Notes under the pieces: model-generated
What the model saw: the letters and a program-made list of their open reading frames with translations, nothing else
Database searches by the model: none
What the model was told of the DNA's origin: nothing
NCBI GenBank assembly: GCA_035567895.1
Contig: DATMPC010000059.1
Span: 1-64,000 of the forward strand
DNA length: 64,000 nucleotides
From: Terriglobales bacterium
GTDB lineage: Bacteria; Acidobacteriota; Terriglobia; Terriglobales; Acidobacteriaceae
Direction of reading: 5' to 3'
Made by a program: the position numbers and the translations under genes
Shown: one piece after another, positions 49,185-58,920 of the stretch
Numbering within the stretch: position 1 is the first letter of the stretch
Layout: each line of letters begins with the position of its first letter

Positions 49185-50093
49185 CTACTCCATATCGCTG
49201 ACCGACAAGTGTCCTTCGGCATCCCTCTTTACCTGCAGGGGATGTCCGGGTGTATTGAGTCGTGCTGTGTTCGACCCATATATACCTGTGATGCGCTTTA
49301 CATAATTCCGAGTTTCTGAATATTTCGGAATTCCCCGGCTGCGCCGCACCGCGCCAACGCCGGCGTTATATGCCGCTAACGATAACTCTACATTACCGTT
49401 ATAGGAATCGAGCAACTCTTTAAAGTGGCGCACTCCGGCGTCCACATTTTGTGCAGGATCGTAGGGATTCCGCACATTCAATGACTTAGCGGTGCGCGGC
49501 ATGAGCTGCATCAATCCGATGGCGCCTTTCCGCGAGACCGCATGCGGATTGAAGTTCGACTCAACCTTGATGATGGCGCGTACCAAATTGGGATCGACGG
49601 AATGCTCTGTGGCGGCTTGCTCGACGATCTTGTCGATCCACTCCGATCCGTTCGGAGGCAACGATGACTCTGTGTAATGAACACGTCCCAGAGCAGGATA
49701 GTTGCGCGGGGCAGCGGCTGTTTGCCCTGAGGTCGACGAACTCTGCACCTGCTCTGACGCCAAACGCAGAGCATTGCCGCTCGCAGCAAAATTAGGATTC
49801 TTCAACGCAGCCTGGCGCAGCAACCTGCGGACATCTTGCGCCGCAGATTGCGCTGCCTTGCGCGAATGCGAATACATCGGCGGCACCGGTTTCCAGCGAT
49901 GCTCGCGGTTGCTCCAGTAATAGTATTCGGAGTTCAGCGGAGGGGCGGTCTGCACGGCCCTTTCCGGCGCGTTTTCGTACACCAGGCGCCCGTCGCTTGT
50001 TTGCGAAGCGACGATGGTTTGCGCGTGCGTGGCGGAAGGGAGGCCGTTCAGGAACAAGCCTGCATACAGGACCGAAATCAGGTGTCTACGCAT
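49185..50093 (-). CDS. Exported lytic transglycosylase (SLT domain)
   Basis: A 302-residue murein lyase. A signal peptide ([20 protein letters not shown]) precedes a Ser/Gln-rich region with a DUF4124-like start ([19 protein letters not shown]). The SLT domain covers about 150-270: [20 protein letters not shown], catalytic Glu in [20 protein letters not shown], then [13 protein letters not shown] and [13 protein letters not shown]. It lies upstream of the amidase on the same strand with an 82-base gap, so the two wall hydrolases may be co-expressed. Confidence 0.92.
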   Translation of the reverse strand: MRRHLISVLYAGLFLNGLPSATHAQTIVASQTSDGRLVYENAPERAVQTAPPLNSEYYYWSNREHRWKPVPPMYSHSRKAAQSAAQDVRRLLRQAALKNPNFAASGNALRLASEQVQSSSTSGQTAAAPRNYPALGRVHYTESSLPPNGSEWIDKIVEQAATEHSVDPNLVRAIIKVESNFNPHAVSRKGAIGLMQLMPRTAKSLNVRNPYDPAQNVDAGVRHFKELLDSYNGNVELSLAAYNAGVGAVRRSRGIPKYSETRNYVKRITGIYGSNTARLNTPGHPLQVKRDAEGHLSVSDME

Positions 50094-50439
50094 CTAGTTC
50101 TCATCTCCGAACGAGCTGCCAAAAAGTCTCGCGCGGTCCGACAAGGACCTCATTTCGCCGCACTTAGCAGACGGCCCCAAAGTGAGCGTACCCGCCGGGC
50201 GGTCTTCACCTAACCCCAAATCCTGACGGAGAAATACATCCAGAGTAGGTCGATTATAGGGGGCTTAAGCACCTGAAACAATTACCAGAAGGACAGGAAC
50301 CAGCAGGGTGAATAGCGAAAACTTACATACAAAACCGGCAGAAAACCCGAAGAACGAGGCCGTAGGTTGTTGAGGACATTACCAAAGTGTCTAGGAGCAG
50401 GAGTTGGGGCTCGACAGCTCCTTTGGGATCGCCAAAAAG
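50094..50439. other. Intergenic region, nothing seen
   Basis: Upstream region of the transglycosylase. No clear promoter motif or gene. Confidence 0.3.
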
Positions 50440-50572
50440 CAACTACTCACGCAGATGAACGCTGATTAACCGATGGACGCAGATCACGCTAATACTCCTA
50501 AATCCCGCACTCCAAAAAAATCTGCGTGAATCCCTAAAATCTGCGTTCATCTGCGTGAAGCAGTTGCTTTTG
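50440..50572. repeat. Inverted-repeat element, CACGCAGATGAACG type (family 3)
   Basis: CAACTACTCACGCAGATGAA at the left is complementary to TTCATCTGCGTGAAGCAGTTG at the right with small differences. It is related to 15058-15275. Confidence 0.75.
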
Positions 50573-50588
50573 GTTTTGACCTGTTTCA

Positions 50589-51644
50589 CTAATCGCGACG
50601 CGGCACATACCCAGTGCGGTAGTAAACCTGCAACGGCAGAAAATCCTCCGAGCGGGTGACCTTCACTTTGATCTTGCGCCACTTGCTGTCTTCCACAGCA
50701 CGACTCGGGCGATACCCCAGAATGTACTGATTGCGCAGTTCGCGGCTGGCGCGGGCGGCAGCGTCGGGAATGCCCGCAGGATTATCAAGCACGATCGCCC
50801 GGCCGCCAGTCGATTCGGTGACCTCAGTTAACCACTGCCGCCCGAATCGTTCTTCCAGCTTTTTCGTGAGCAGGAGAGTCGGCGCATCGCAAACGTCGAT
50901 GGCGTAGATCTCGGTGTCCGACTCGCGCGCAAGCTTCTTGATCTGCCGCAAGCTGTGACGGCTATTGTTGTCGCCACCGTCGGAGATGACCAGAAGCGCC
51001 TTGCGTGTGTACCTGGCATGCCGAAGCTTGGCGAGTCCCATGTAGATCGCGTCGGCGAGCGCGGTATTGCCTTTGGGCTTTGCCGCCGCCAGCGCAGCGT
51101 GGATGTCCTCGAATGACTGCGTGGTGTCCGCGAGCAGCTTCGGCTTATCCGCGAAGGTGATGACGAAGTAATCATCCTGGGGATTCGCATTGTCGAAGAA
51201 CTCCGACGCGGCCTCGCGCACCTCGTCGATCTTGTTCGCCATGCTGCTGCTGAGATCCACCAGAATCCCAACCGAAAGAGGCGCATCTTCGGTATTGAAA
51301 TACTGGATTTTCTCCTCGCTCCCCCCCTCATAGAGCTTGAAGTTGTGCCGGGCGAGATCGACGACTGGATGGTTCTTCACGTCAGTCACAGTCACGGGCA
51401 CGAGAACCATCTCAACATCCACGCGCAGACGGCCCGGCGTCTGCGTCGATCTGCGTTCTGCACGCTCCGCCTTGGTGCGTGGAACGATGTGGATATCGTC
51501 ACTGGATTGCGCGGCAGCGGATGTGGCAACCAGGAAAGCGAAGAGCACGACGTATCCGCTTCGCCAAAGGTTCTTTTTCCTGCATTCGGTCGATCGTGAA
51601 GAAGGTGCAGCGGGGAGAGATACCGCGAACAAAGATAAAGCCAT
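50589..51644 (-). CDS. Exported VWA-domain protein (acidobacterial VWFA-related type)
   Basis: A 351-residue protein. A signal sequence at about 28-46 (SGYVVLFAFLVATSAAAQ) is followed by a pre-domain (RLRVDVEMVLVPVTVTDVKN) and a von Willebrand A domain. The MIDAS is VGILVDLSSSMANKI (DxSxS), with KGNTALADAIYMGL and KALLVISDGGDNNSRH. The C-terminal IGYRPSR-like segment (YILGYRPSRAVEDSKWRKIK) is typical of acidobacterial VWFA-related proteins. It binds ligands in a metal-dependent way; the target is unknown. AGGGA eight bases before ATG supports the start. Confidence 0.85.
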   Translation of the reverse strand: MALSLFAVSLPAAPSSRSTECRKKNLWRSGYVVLFAFLVATSAAAQSSDDIHIVPRTKAERAERRSTQTPGRLRVDVEMVLVPVTVTDVKNHPVVDLARHNFKLYEGGSEEKIQYFNTEDAPLSVGILVDLSSSMANKIDEVREAASEFFDNANPQDDYFVITFADKPKLLADTTQSFEDIHAALAAAKPKGNTALADAIYMGLAKLRHARYTRKALLVISDGGDNNSRHSLRQIKKLARESDTEIYAIDVCDAPTLLLTKKLEERFGRQWLTEVTESTGGRAIVLDNPAGIPDAAARASRELRNQYILGYRPSRAVEDSKWRKIKVKVTRSEDFLPLQVYYRTGYVPRRD

Positions 51645-51812
51645 GACAGAGTCCCTGAGAAATGTGCCCGCGATTATGTCCCAGGGGCAGGCGTCGAGGA
51701 AAGGGTTATTTCGAGTGGTCTTTAAGAATTGCGTTTCTTGACACTTGAGCCGAGCTTGAAGATGCCAAACCCGCGAAACTCGTTCACAAAGAAACTGCCC
51801 AGCCCCAAGATA
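51645..51812. other. Intergenic region, nothing seen
   Basis: Upstream region of the VWA gene, before repeat copy G. Confidence 0.25.
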
Positions 51813-51950
51813 CTGTCATCCCCCGCTCCGCCGCGCGAGCGATTGCGTGACGAGAACTCTACTGCGGAGCGGGGGATCTGCTGTTGTTTGCGGTACGACA
51901 AACCTAAGAACAACAGATCCCCGCGCGAAAAGCACGCGCAGGGATGACAG
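51813..51950. repeat. CTGTCATCC inverted-repeat element, copy G
   Basis: It begins CTGTCATCCCCCGCTCCGCC, has GCGGGGGATCTGCTGTTGTT and AACAACAGATCCCCGCGCG inside, and ends GGGATGACAG. It is the GGGGATCTGC subtype. Confidence 0.82.
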
Positions 51951-52086
51951 TCTCTGTAGGGAGTGGGCACTGTCTGCAGCATGTCACTGTTGACACGAAG
52001 ACTGTCGTCGGATGTCGCTCTAAGCAACTTGCCTATTGTAAGTAGCCACTCGCACCCCTAGCATAGAATTCCCAATTCATTTCTCA

Positions 52087-53823
52087 ATGGCGAATCTTTC
52101 AGAGTGGCTGCCGAAATCGGTTCTCTGCTTGCGGAGCTACACGCTCCAGAAGCTCCTTTCCGATCTGCTCGCGGGCATCACCGTAGGACTGGTGGCCCTG
52201 CCTCTGGCTATGGCGTTTGCCATCGCCTCGGGGATGCCGCCGGAGGCGGGCTTGTACACGGCAGTCTTCGCGGGCGGCCTCATCTCTGCTCTCGGCGGCT
52301 CGAGCACTCAGATCGGTGGACCCACCGGAGCGTTCGTCGTTGTCGTGGCTGGAATCATTGCCCGTTATGGGATTGAGGGCCTCTACATCTGCACGTTGCT
52401 GGCCGGAATCATTCTGATCTTCATGGGCGTTACGGGACTCGGCACAGCCGTCCGCTTCATTCCGCGTCCGGTCGTTGTCGGCTTCACGAACGGGATCGCG
52501 ATCCTCATCGCCAGCACTCAGGTCAAGGACTTCTTCGGCCTCCAGATCGATCATGTCCCCGGAGATTTCTGGGGACGCATGGTGGCGATCGTCAGGAACT
52601 TTCACACACTCTCCCCGATCGCGACCTCGCTGTCGGTAATTTCGCTCGCCGTCATCCTGCTGACTGCCCGCTACGTGAAGCGCGTTCCCGGATACATAGT
52701 TGCGCTGCTGGGCGGCACTGCGATCTCGGTATTGCTCAAACTGCCGATCGAAACCATCGGAACGCGATTCGGTGGAATTCCGTCCGGCCTGCCCAACCTG
52801 GCGATTCCGCCTCTGCACTTCAGCCTGATTCGCCCGCTGATCTCGCCGGCCATCACAGTGGCGATGCTGGGAGCGATCGAGTCGCTGATGTCCGCGGTCG
52901 TGTCGGATCGGATGAGCGGGGATCGGCATAATCCGAACGTCGAGTTGGTTGCTCAAGGCATCGCCAACGTCGCTTCTCCGCTGGTAGGCGGCCTCCCCGC
53001 GACCGGCGCCATCGCGCGAACCGCAACCAACATTCGTTCCGGAGCAAAGACTCCTGTTTCGGGAATGATCCATGCCCTAACCCTGCTGGCCATCCTGCTC
53101 TTCGCCGCGCCCCTGGCGAAGTTTATTCCACTGGCCGTGCTCGCGGCCATCTTGATGGTGGTCTCCTGGAACATGGGCGAGTGGAAACAGATTCCCGAAC
53201 TACTGCGCCTGAGCAAGCTGGAAATCGCCGTGTGGTTGATCACGCTGCTGCTCACGGTCTTCGCCGATCTCACCGTCGCGGTCGAAATGGGAATGATCCT
53301 GGCAGTGTTGATTTACATCCGGAACGTCACCGCGACGACTACCGTGTCAGAAGTTACCAACGAGTATCTAGAAGACGGCCGTCTTCACATCCTGCAAGAC
53401 AAGCAGATTCCGCCTTATGTAACCATACTGCGTATTCACGGCCCGTTCCTGTTTGGCTCATCCGACAAGATCAACGACATTTTGGGGAAGATTCCGGAGA
53501 TGCCCGCGATCATCGTGGTCAGGCTGCGCAACATGACTGCGCTGGATGCGACAGGTCTGCAAGCCCTTCAGGAATTTGCCGACGCTGTGCACGAAACCGG
53601 GCGCGGACTGATTTTCTGTGGTGCGCCCTCGCAGCCCGCCAAGCTCATGCACCGTGCCGACTTTGAAGAACATATCGGCACAGGAAATGTATGTCCAAAT
53701 GTGCAGGCTGCACTCGCGCGAGCCGCGCAAATATTCCAGGAGCTCCCCGAAGCCACGCGAACATTGGGTTTGCATCGGCGTCGCTCCGATCTGGTAGCGC
53801 ATTCTGCGTCGCCGCAGGGCTAA
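52087..53823 (+). CDS. SulP-family anion transporter with STAS domain
   Basis: A 578-residue membrane transporter for sulfate, bicarbonate or related anions. The N-terminal signature is LLAGITVGLVALPLAMAFAI-like (DLLAGITVGLVALPLAMAFA), followed by GLYTAVFAGGLISALGGSST and QIGGPTGAFVVVVAGII. About 12 spans continue to IYIRNVTATT. The C-terminal STAS domain is at about 435-550 (VTILRIHGPFLFGSSDKIND; IIVVRLRNMTALDATGLQAL). The substrate is not set by sequence alone. It is monocistronic between two repeat elements. Confidence 0.92.
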   Translation: MANLSEWLPKSVLCLRSYTLQKLLSDLLAGITVGLVALPLAMAFAIASGMPPEAGLYTAVFAGGLISALGGSSTQIGGPTGAFVVVVAGIIARYGIEGLYICTLLAGIILIFMGVTGLGTAVRFIPRPVVVGFTNGIAILIASTQVKDFFGLQIDHVPGDFWGRMVAIVRNFHTLSPIATSLSVISLAVILLTARYVKRVPGYIVALLGGTAISVLLKLPIETIGTRFGGIPSGLPNLAIPPLHFSLIRPLISPAITVAMLGAIESLMSAVVSDRMSGDRHNPNVELVAQGIANVASPLVGGLPATGAIARTATNIRSGAKTPVSGMIHALTLLAILLFAAPLAKFIPLAVLAAILMVVSWNMGEWKQIPELLRLSKLEIAVWLITLLLTVFADLTVAVEMGMILAVLIYIRNVTATTTVSEVTNEYLEDGRLHILQDKQIPPYVTILRIHGPFLFGSSDKINDILGKIPEMPAIIVVRLRNMTALDATGLQALQEFADAVHETGRGLIFCGAPSQPAKLMHRADFEEHIGTGNVCPNVQAALARAAQIFQELPEATRTLGLHRRRSDLVAHSASPQG

Positions 53824-53855
53824 CAAGCTGCCTCATCGAGCGATCACACCGAACA

Positions 53856-54019
53856 CTGTCATCCTGAGCCCCTCTTTCGGGCGAAGGATCTCCCGCCATG
53901 CATCATGCGGTTACGCGCTGTCATGGCTTTTTGGCGAGTACTTCTGGGCCGAAAAGCCACGATGCGGCAGGTGCATCCCATAGCTCGCGGGAGGTCCTTC
54001 GCCGGGCTCAGGATGACAA
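53856..54019. repeat. CTGTCATCC inverted-repeat element, copy H
   Basis: The left end is CTGTCATCCTGAGCCCCTCT with GAAGGATCTCCCGCCATG. The right end is GCGGGAGGTCCTTCGCCGGG and CAGGATGACAA, shortened in the mini-hairpin. Confidence 0.8.
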
Positions 54020-54117
54020 TAGAAAATTGATTCGCAAATCGACGGAGTCCACGAATTGAGTTCCTCGATTCCTTACACTGATCCGTCAACAGGGCTGAGA
54101 TACAGTAATGGCACCGC

Positions 54118-55305
54118 ATGACCGAATTCACGAGAATCAGCCGGCTCCCGCCCTACGTCTTTAACGTAATCGGCGAGCTGAAGGCGGCCGCGCGCAAGCA
54201 TGGCGAAGATGTGATCGACTTCAGCATGGGTAATCCCGATGGCCCCACGCCGCCGCACATCGTCGCCAAGCTGGTGGAGGCGGCGAAACGTCCAGGCACG
54301 CAACGCTATTCGGTTTCAAAGGGAATTCCACGCCTGCGGCGCGCGATCTGCGAGTGGTATCGCCGGCGCTATCAAGTAGAACTCGATCCCGAAACCGAAG
54401 CGATCGTCACCATCGGTTCCAAAGAGGGAATCGCGCATCTGTGCCTCGCCGTGCTCGACCGCGGTGATGCTGTGCTGGTGCCGAATCCCAGCTATCCGAT
54501 TCATATCTATGGACCGGTTATTGCCGGAGCCGGCATTCGATCCATCCCAATGCGGACCGGCGTGGACTTCATTGCCGAACTTGAGCAGGCCATACGGCTG
54601 ATGTCTCCGCGCCCCAAGCTCCTGATCCTGAACTTTCCTTCCAATCCCACAACCCATTGCGTCGATTTGGCGTTTTTCGAGCGCATCGTCGCGCTCTGTA
54701 AAGAGTACGGCGTCTTCGTGGTCCACGACCTCGCCTACGCCGATATCGTCTTCGACGGTTACTGCGCGCCGTCGATTCTGCAAGTGCCCGGCGCCCGCGA
54801 AATCGCCGTGGAATTCTTTACTCTGTCCAAGAGCTACAACATGCCCGGCTGGCGCGTGGGATTCATGGTCGGCAATGCAAAGCTCGTCGCAGCACTCGCC
54901 CGCCTGAAAAGCTACTTCGACTACGGGACGTTTACGCCGATTCAGGTCGCGGCCATCGCCGCACTCGATGGTCCACAGGAGTGCGTGAAGGATATCTGCG
55001 AGACCTATCTCAAGCGACGCGACTGTCTCGTCGATGGCCTGGCGAAGTTGAAATGGCAGGTTGAGCGACCGAAAGCCACAATGTTTGTGTGGGCTCCAAT
55101 TCCTGAAAGCTATCGCAAGTTAGGATCGATCGAGTTCTCAAAAAAACTGCTGACCGAAGCGCAGATAGCAGTGAGTCCAGGCATCGGCTTCGGCGAATTG
55201 GGTGACGACTCGGTGCGTTTTGCTCTCATCGAGAACGAAGAACGGACGCGCCAGGCGCTGCGTGGGGTGAAGAAGATGTTCAAGAAGGGTGGGGTCGGTG
55301 GTTGA
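54118..55305 (+). CDS. alaC: Class I/II aminotransferase, alanine transaminase AlaC-like
   Basis: A 395-residue PLP enzyme that moves amino groups between alanine/pyruvate and glutamate/2-oxoglutarate. It begins [20 protein letters not shown] and [15 protein letters not shown], typical of the AlaC/YfdZ group. The PLP Lys is in [20 protein letters not shown]. Other motifs are [29 protein letters not shown] and the C-terminal [16 protein letters not shown]. It is complete and has no operon partner. Specificity among AlaC/DapL/AspC relatives is inferred from motif likeness. Confidence 0.85.
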   Translation: MTEFTRISRLPPYVFNVIGELKAAARKHGEDVIDFSMGNPDGPTPPHIVAKLVEAAKRPGTQRYSVSKGIPRLRRAICEWYRRRYQVELDPETEAIVTIGSKEGIAHLCLAVLDRGDAVLVPNPSYPIHIYGPVIAGAGIRSIPMRTGVDFIAELEQAIRLMSPRPKLLILNFPSNPTTHCVDLAFFERIVALCKEYGVFVVHDLAYADIVFDGYCAPSILQVPGAREIAVEFFTLSKSYNMPGWRVGFMVGNAKLVAALARLKSYFDYGTFTPIQVAAIAALDGPQECVKDICETYLKRRDCLVDGLAKLKWQVERPKATMFVWAPIPESYRKLGSIEFSKKLLTEAQIAVSPGIGFGELGDDSVRFALIENEERTRQALRGVKKMFKKGGVGG

Positions 55306-55355
55306 ACCCGACGTGTTTGCGATGACCAGATTGCATTTCAGTCGCGTCGTTTCCA

Positions 55356-55390
55356 TTGACGGAATATTCCATAGATGATATATTCCCTCT
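55356..55390 (+). promoter_or_regulatory. Promoter and operator of the higBA-like module, predicted leaderless
   Basis: TTGACG (55356-55361) and TATATT (55379-55384) are 17 bases apart, which places transcription start at about 55390-55391, on the A of the toxin ATG (55391). The palindrome GGAATATTCC (55361-55370) lies in the spacer, and ATATTCC repeats at 55380-55386. The antitoxin is the likely binder. Confidence 0.65.
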
Positions 55391-55777
55391 ATGGCATGGG
55401 AGGTGGAATTCACCAATGCATTCGAGCTTTGGTGGGGCAGCCTCAGTGAAGATCAGCAGGAGGAAATCAACGCCAAAGTCTTACTCTTGGAAGAGCGGGG
55501 TCCGATTCTTCCACGCCCGCATTCGGACCTAATCAGCACTTCCAGACACTCGAACATGAAGGAACTTCGCGGGAGCGTGAATGAAGCTCAGCTTCGAGTC
55601 CTGTACGCCTTCGATCCGCGTAGAACCGCAATTTTGCTTATTGGAGGCGACAAGACGGGAAACCCAAACTGGTATGAACAATTTGTTCCCATTGCCGACG
55701 ATCTATTCGATCGGCATTTGAGGCAAATAGAGAAAGAAAGACAAACCAAGAGGATTCGTCGTGGCAAAAAAGTTTAG
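55391..55777 (+). CDS. higB: HigB-like toxin (RelE superfamily)
   Basis: A 128-residue protein of the HigB/Gp49-like type: WEVEFTNAFELWWGSLSEDQ, then LLEERGPILPRPHSDLISTS and the core MKELRGSVNEAQLRVLYAFD. The end is RRTAILLIGGDKTGNPNWYE. The RVLYAFD-xxR-xAILLxGGDK pattern is diagnostic. Family members cut mRNA on the ribosome. It overlaps the antitoxin gene by 17 bases, with toxin first, as in higBA. No ribosome site is visible before ATG, which agrees with leaderless translation. Confidence 0.85.
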   Translation: MAWEVEFTNAFELWWGSLSEDQQEEINAKVLLLEERGPILPRPHSDLISTSRHSNMKELRGSVNEAQLRVLYAFDPRRTAILLIGGDKTGNPNWYEQFVPIADDLFDRHLRQIEKERQTKRIRRGKKV

Positions 55778-56105
55778 TACGTTACGATTCAAGATGTCTC
55801 CGGCGTCGCGGGCTCGGTCGGAGCAGCGAGCCGATCGGTATCGTGCTGAGATGGCTCTGGACGAGTTGAGGGAAGCTCGCCAGTTGACACAGAACGCCCT
55901 GGCCGAGATTCTCAACGTGAATCAGTCAGCCATATCGAAGCTTGAACGCCGGACTGACATGTACGTCAGCACTCTGCGACACATTGTGAAGGGCATGGGT
56001 GGCGAGCTGAAGATAGAGGCCGTTTTCCCCGATGGCAGAGTCGTCATCAAGAAGTTTCGAAGTGTCAGCAAACCAGCGCGACGCGTGCGCAGGGCGGCTG
56101 GTTAA
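55761..56105 (+). CDS. higA: HigA-like XRE antitoxin
   Basis: A 114-residue protein. The N-terminal region (SPASRARSEQRADRYRAEM) would contact the toxin. The HTH_3 domain is LDELREARQLTQNALAEILN with VNQSAISKLERRTDMYVSTL, followed by a C-terminal basic tail. It neutralises HigB and represses the operon. It overlaps the toxin gene end. Confidence 0.88.
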   Translation: MAKKFSTLRFKMSPASRARSEQRADRYRAEMALDELREARQLTQNALAEILNVNQSAISKLERRTDMYVSTLRHIVKGMGGELKIEAVFPDGRVVIKKFRSVSKPARRVRRAAG

Positions 56106-56293
56106 GGCCTGCATACGCGGATCAATCCGGCACGCGATTGACAATTTACCCCCCACCCGCGAGAATGTGAACTCAGTGAAGCTGCATACGCTCATCCCGG
56201 CCCCGCTCCCGTGCACCCCGCCGGTGTACCTGCGTCCGCGGGATTGGAGTGAGCGCTTTCACGAATAGTTAATTAAACGCACTTATCTCCAAG
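56106..56293. other. Intergenic region after higA
   Basis: A 34-codon GTG frame at 56167 has no family likeness. Nothing else is seen before the terminator. Confidence 0.3.
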
Positions 56294-56324
56294 GCCCACG
56301 GTCGCAAGACCGTGGGCTTTTTGC
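56294..56324 (+). terminator. Rho-independent terminator of the higBA-like operon
   Basis: GCCCACGGTC (56294-56303) pairs perfectly with GACCGTGGGC (56308-56317) around GCAA, followed by TTTTTGCTTTT. Confidence 0.92.
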
Positions 56325-56371
56325 TTTTGGTTGCAACACATCGATGTCCGAGAAAACCAAACCTTCCAAAA

Positions 56372-56543
56372 CTGTCATCCTGAGTCCGCCGCGGCGGACG
56401 AAGGACCTCCCGCGATGTGTCGAACTTAGTCGCCGCCGATCGGCTTTTTGGCAAGGGTGCTCGTGTAAAAGCCACGACACAGCAATTGAGTCCGACATAT
56501 TCCAGGAGGTCCTTCGGGCCAACATCGGGCCTCAGGATGACAG
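56372..56543. repeat. CTGTCATCC inverted-repeat element, copy I
   Basis: The left end is CTGTCATCCTGAGTCCGCCG with GAAGGACCTCCCGCGATGTG. The right end is CAGGAGGTCCTTCGGGCCAA and CTCAGGATGACAG. Confidence 0.82.
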
Positions 56544-56576
56544 CGTCAGAGTAGGCCACTTATAGGCAGAAGAATC

Positions 56577-57398
56577 ATGAATACCAAAACAGAACTAAAC
56601 AACCTCCGTCACCAACTACGCCGCGCCAGAACCATCGTGGTCAAAGTCGGAACCAAAGTCCTGGTGCAGTCCGATGGCAGTGTCGCTAAAGACGTGCTGA
56701 AGGAGCTAGTGAAATCCGTCAGCACGCTGCGAATGAGTGGACGTCGTGTTCTCCTCGTCACATCTGGCGCAATTGGAATTGGCTCCAGGCGGCTCAGCGT
56801 CTCTTCCGAGATGGTGCCGGTATGCGCCGCCGCCGGCCAGAGCGCGCTTACCGCGCTCTATCACGTTGAGTTTGGGAATCTGGGAATCGCCGCTGCGCAG
56901 GTGCTGGTGACCGATCAGGACTTCACAGAACCCGAACGCCACCGGCGACTCTGCGACACGCTGAACTACCTCACGCGGTTAGAAGTCGTTCCCATCATCA
57001 ACGAGAACCATTTCGCGACGCACACGCCGAACGCGAAGATCGGGGACCGGGTGTTCTCCGAGAATGACATGCTTGCCTCGCTGATTGCCTCGGCGACCCG
57101 CGCCGACTTGCTTGTGCTTTTGACCGACGTTGATGGCGTTTACACAGAACATCCAGCCGGAGCGCGCGCCGCAATCATTCCCGAGATCAAGGGAAGCGCG
57201 CGGGAAATTGGACTGAATGAGCAAGTGGGCGAGCTTGGCCGCGGAGGCATACGCGCGAAGCTTCACGCCGTCGCGCACGCCATCGAAAGCACGCGGCTGT
57301 TCGCAGTGATTGCCAACGGGCGCACTCCCGAAGTTCTGGAGCAGATCGTCAGAGGACACCAAATTGGGACTCTGATCGCTCCCGCGGAGGCCCAGTGA
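56577..57398 (+). CDS. proB: Glutamate 5-kinase, short form without PUA domain
   Basis: A 273-residue amino-acid kinase that phosphorylates glutamate in the first step of proline synthesis. The ATP site is TIVVKVGTKVLVQSDGSVAK. Other motifs are RRVLLVTSGAIGIGSRRLSV, VPIINENHFA and LLVLLTDVDGVYTEHP, with GRGGIRAKLHAVAHAIEST near the end. It stops after the kinase fold; the C-terminal PUA domain of the 367-residue E. coli type is missing, as in many bacteria. It overlaps proA by one base. Confidence 0.92.
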   Translation: MNTKTELNNLRHQLRRARTIVVKVGTKVLVQSDGSVAKDVLKELVKSVSTLRMSGRRVLLVTSGAIGIGSRRLSVSSEMVPVCAAAGQSALTALYHVEFGNLGIAAAQVLVTDQDFTEPERHRRLCDTLNYLTRLEVVPIINENHFATHTPNAKIGDRVFSENDMLASLIASATRADLLVLLTDVDGVYTEHPAGARAAIIPEIKGSAREIGLNEQVGELGRGGIRAKLHAVAHAIESTRLFAVIANGRTPEVLEQIVRGHQIGTLIAPAEAQ

Positions 57399-58702
57399 TG
57401 TCTGCCATCGTGCAAGATGCAATCGCAGCGAAAGCAGCTTCCCGGCTGCTGGCGGTGCTTGATTCAGCCACCAGGAACGACGCTCTGTACCGGATGGCTA
57501 GCTCGCTTGAGCAATCTTCCGACGCGCTCCTCACGGTGAACCGCGAAGACGTGGAAGAAGCTCGAGCGCAGTCTCTGTCCTCTTCCTCCTTAACTCGCAT
57601 GACTTTAACCACCGAAAAGGTGCAACAAATGGCGGTTGGCCTCAGAGCAGTCGCCGCGCTGGAAGATCCGGTCGGAAAGGTTCTGCTTCGCTCTGAGCTA
57701 GACGAAGGCCTCGAACTCGAAAAGATCACGACTCCCTTCGGAGTGATCGCAGCTATTGTCGAGGCTCGGCCCGATGCCGTTACACAGCTCTGCGCGCTGG
57801 CTTTGAAGTCAGGCAACGCGCTCATGATCAAGGCCGGCACCGAGATCAGCCGCACAACGCGCGCAATTCTCGCTGCATTCGCGAAGGCACTCGAGTCAAC
57901 ACGCATTCCGCCGCACGCATTCACGAATGTCGAAGGACGAGAGGCAACCCATGAACTTCTCGCTCTGCAGGATTACGTGGACCTGGTTGTGCCTCGCGGC
58001 AGTTCCGATCTGGTTCGATTTGTCGCCGCCAACACCCGGATTCCAGTGATTGGCCATGCGGACGGTGTCTGCCACATCTACGTAGAGACCTCCGCGAGTC
58101 GGGAGATGGCGATTTCCCTGATTCTCGACGCCAAGACTCAGGCTCCAGCCACCTGTAACGCAGTGGAAACAGTTCTCGTGGACCGGGTGATCGCAAGTGA
58201 ATTCCTGCCGGTGTTGTTCGAAAAGCTGCGAACGGCTGGAGTGAAAGTGCGGGGTTGCGCGGTCACACGCGCGGTGTGCGGGCAAGCAGTCGAATTAGTT
58301 GAGGAAACCGAATGGCACACGGAATACGCAGATCTGACGCTCGCGATTCGCGTTGTGCCCGGCATGGAGGCAGCGATCGGACATATAGAAACCTTTGGCT
58401 CACACCACACCGACTGCATTGTGACCGAAGACGACAGACTCGCAAGCCGATTTCTGCGCAGTGTAGATTCAGCGGGAGTGTTTCACAACGTTTCCACCAG
58501 ATTTGCAGATGGATATCGCTATGGTTTCGGCGCCGAAGTGGGAATCGCGACCGGGAAGCTACACGCGCGTGGACCCGTGGGACTGGAGGGACTGGTGACG
58601 TACAAGTACGTGTTGGCGGGGAATGGCCAGTGTGTTGGTCAGTACGTTGGTGCCAATGCGCGTCGGTTCAAGCATTCAGATGGAAGAAGTGAGATGGCGT
58701 AG
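57398..58702 (+). CDS. proA: Gamma-glutamyl phosphate reductase
   Basis: A 434-residue aldehyde-dehydrogenase-fold enzyme that reduces glutamyl phosphate with NADPH. ATG 57398 is chosen because GGAGG lies six bases before it and it forms a TGATG junction with proB. Catalytic Cys is in TQAPATCNAVETVLVDR. Other motifs are TPFGVIAAIVEARPDAVTQL, YVDLVVPRGSSDLVRFV and TRFADGYRYGFGAEVGIATG. With proB it forms a complete two-step unit; proC is not in the window. Confidence 0.95.
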   Translation: MSAIVQDAIAAKAASRLLAVLDSATRNDALYRMASSLEQSSDALLTVNREDVEEARAQSLSSSSLTRMTLTTEKVQQMAVGLRAVAALEDPVGKVLLRSELDEGLELEKITTPFGVIAAIVEARPDAVTQLCALALKSGNALMIKAGTEISRTTRAILAAFAKALESTRIPPHAFTNVEGREATHELLALQDYVDLVVPRGSSDLVRFVAANTRIPVIGHADGVCHIYVETSASREMAISLILDAKTQAPATCNAVETVLVDRVIASEFLPVLFEKLRTAGVKVRGCAVTRAVCGQAVELVEETEWHTEYADLTLAIRVVPGMEAAIGHIETFGSHHTDCIVTEDDRLASRFLRSVDSAGVFHNVSTRFADGYRYGFGAEVGIATGKLHARGPVGLEGLVTYKYVLAGNGQCVGQYVGANARRFKHSDGRSEMA

Positions 58703-58718
58703 CGAAGAATTCAAAGCA

Positions 58719-58900
58719 CTGTCATCCTGAGGCCCGGTCTTGGCCGAAGGATCTCCCGGAATATGTTGGACTTAATTGCTGCATCGCGGCTCTTACACGA
58801 GGATTTCGCCAAAGAGCCGCAACAGTGCGACGAAATGCGAAGCATTGCCGGGAGATTCCTTCGACAAGCTCAGGACCAAAACCAGGCCTCAGGATGACAG
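58719..58900. repeat. CTGTCATCC inverted-repeat element, copy J
   Basis: The left end is CTGTCATCCTGAGGCCCGG with GAAGGATCTCCCGGAATATG. The right end is CCGGGAGATTCCTTCGACAA and CCTCAGGATGACAG. Confidence 0.82.
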
Positions 58901-58920
58901 ACTCTCAATACACCTTGGGC

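Noticed and set aside
56032-56268. 78-codon open frame overlapping the end of higA
   Set aside because: Its first part is out of frame over the antitoxin gene, and the rest has no recognised feature.
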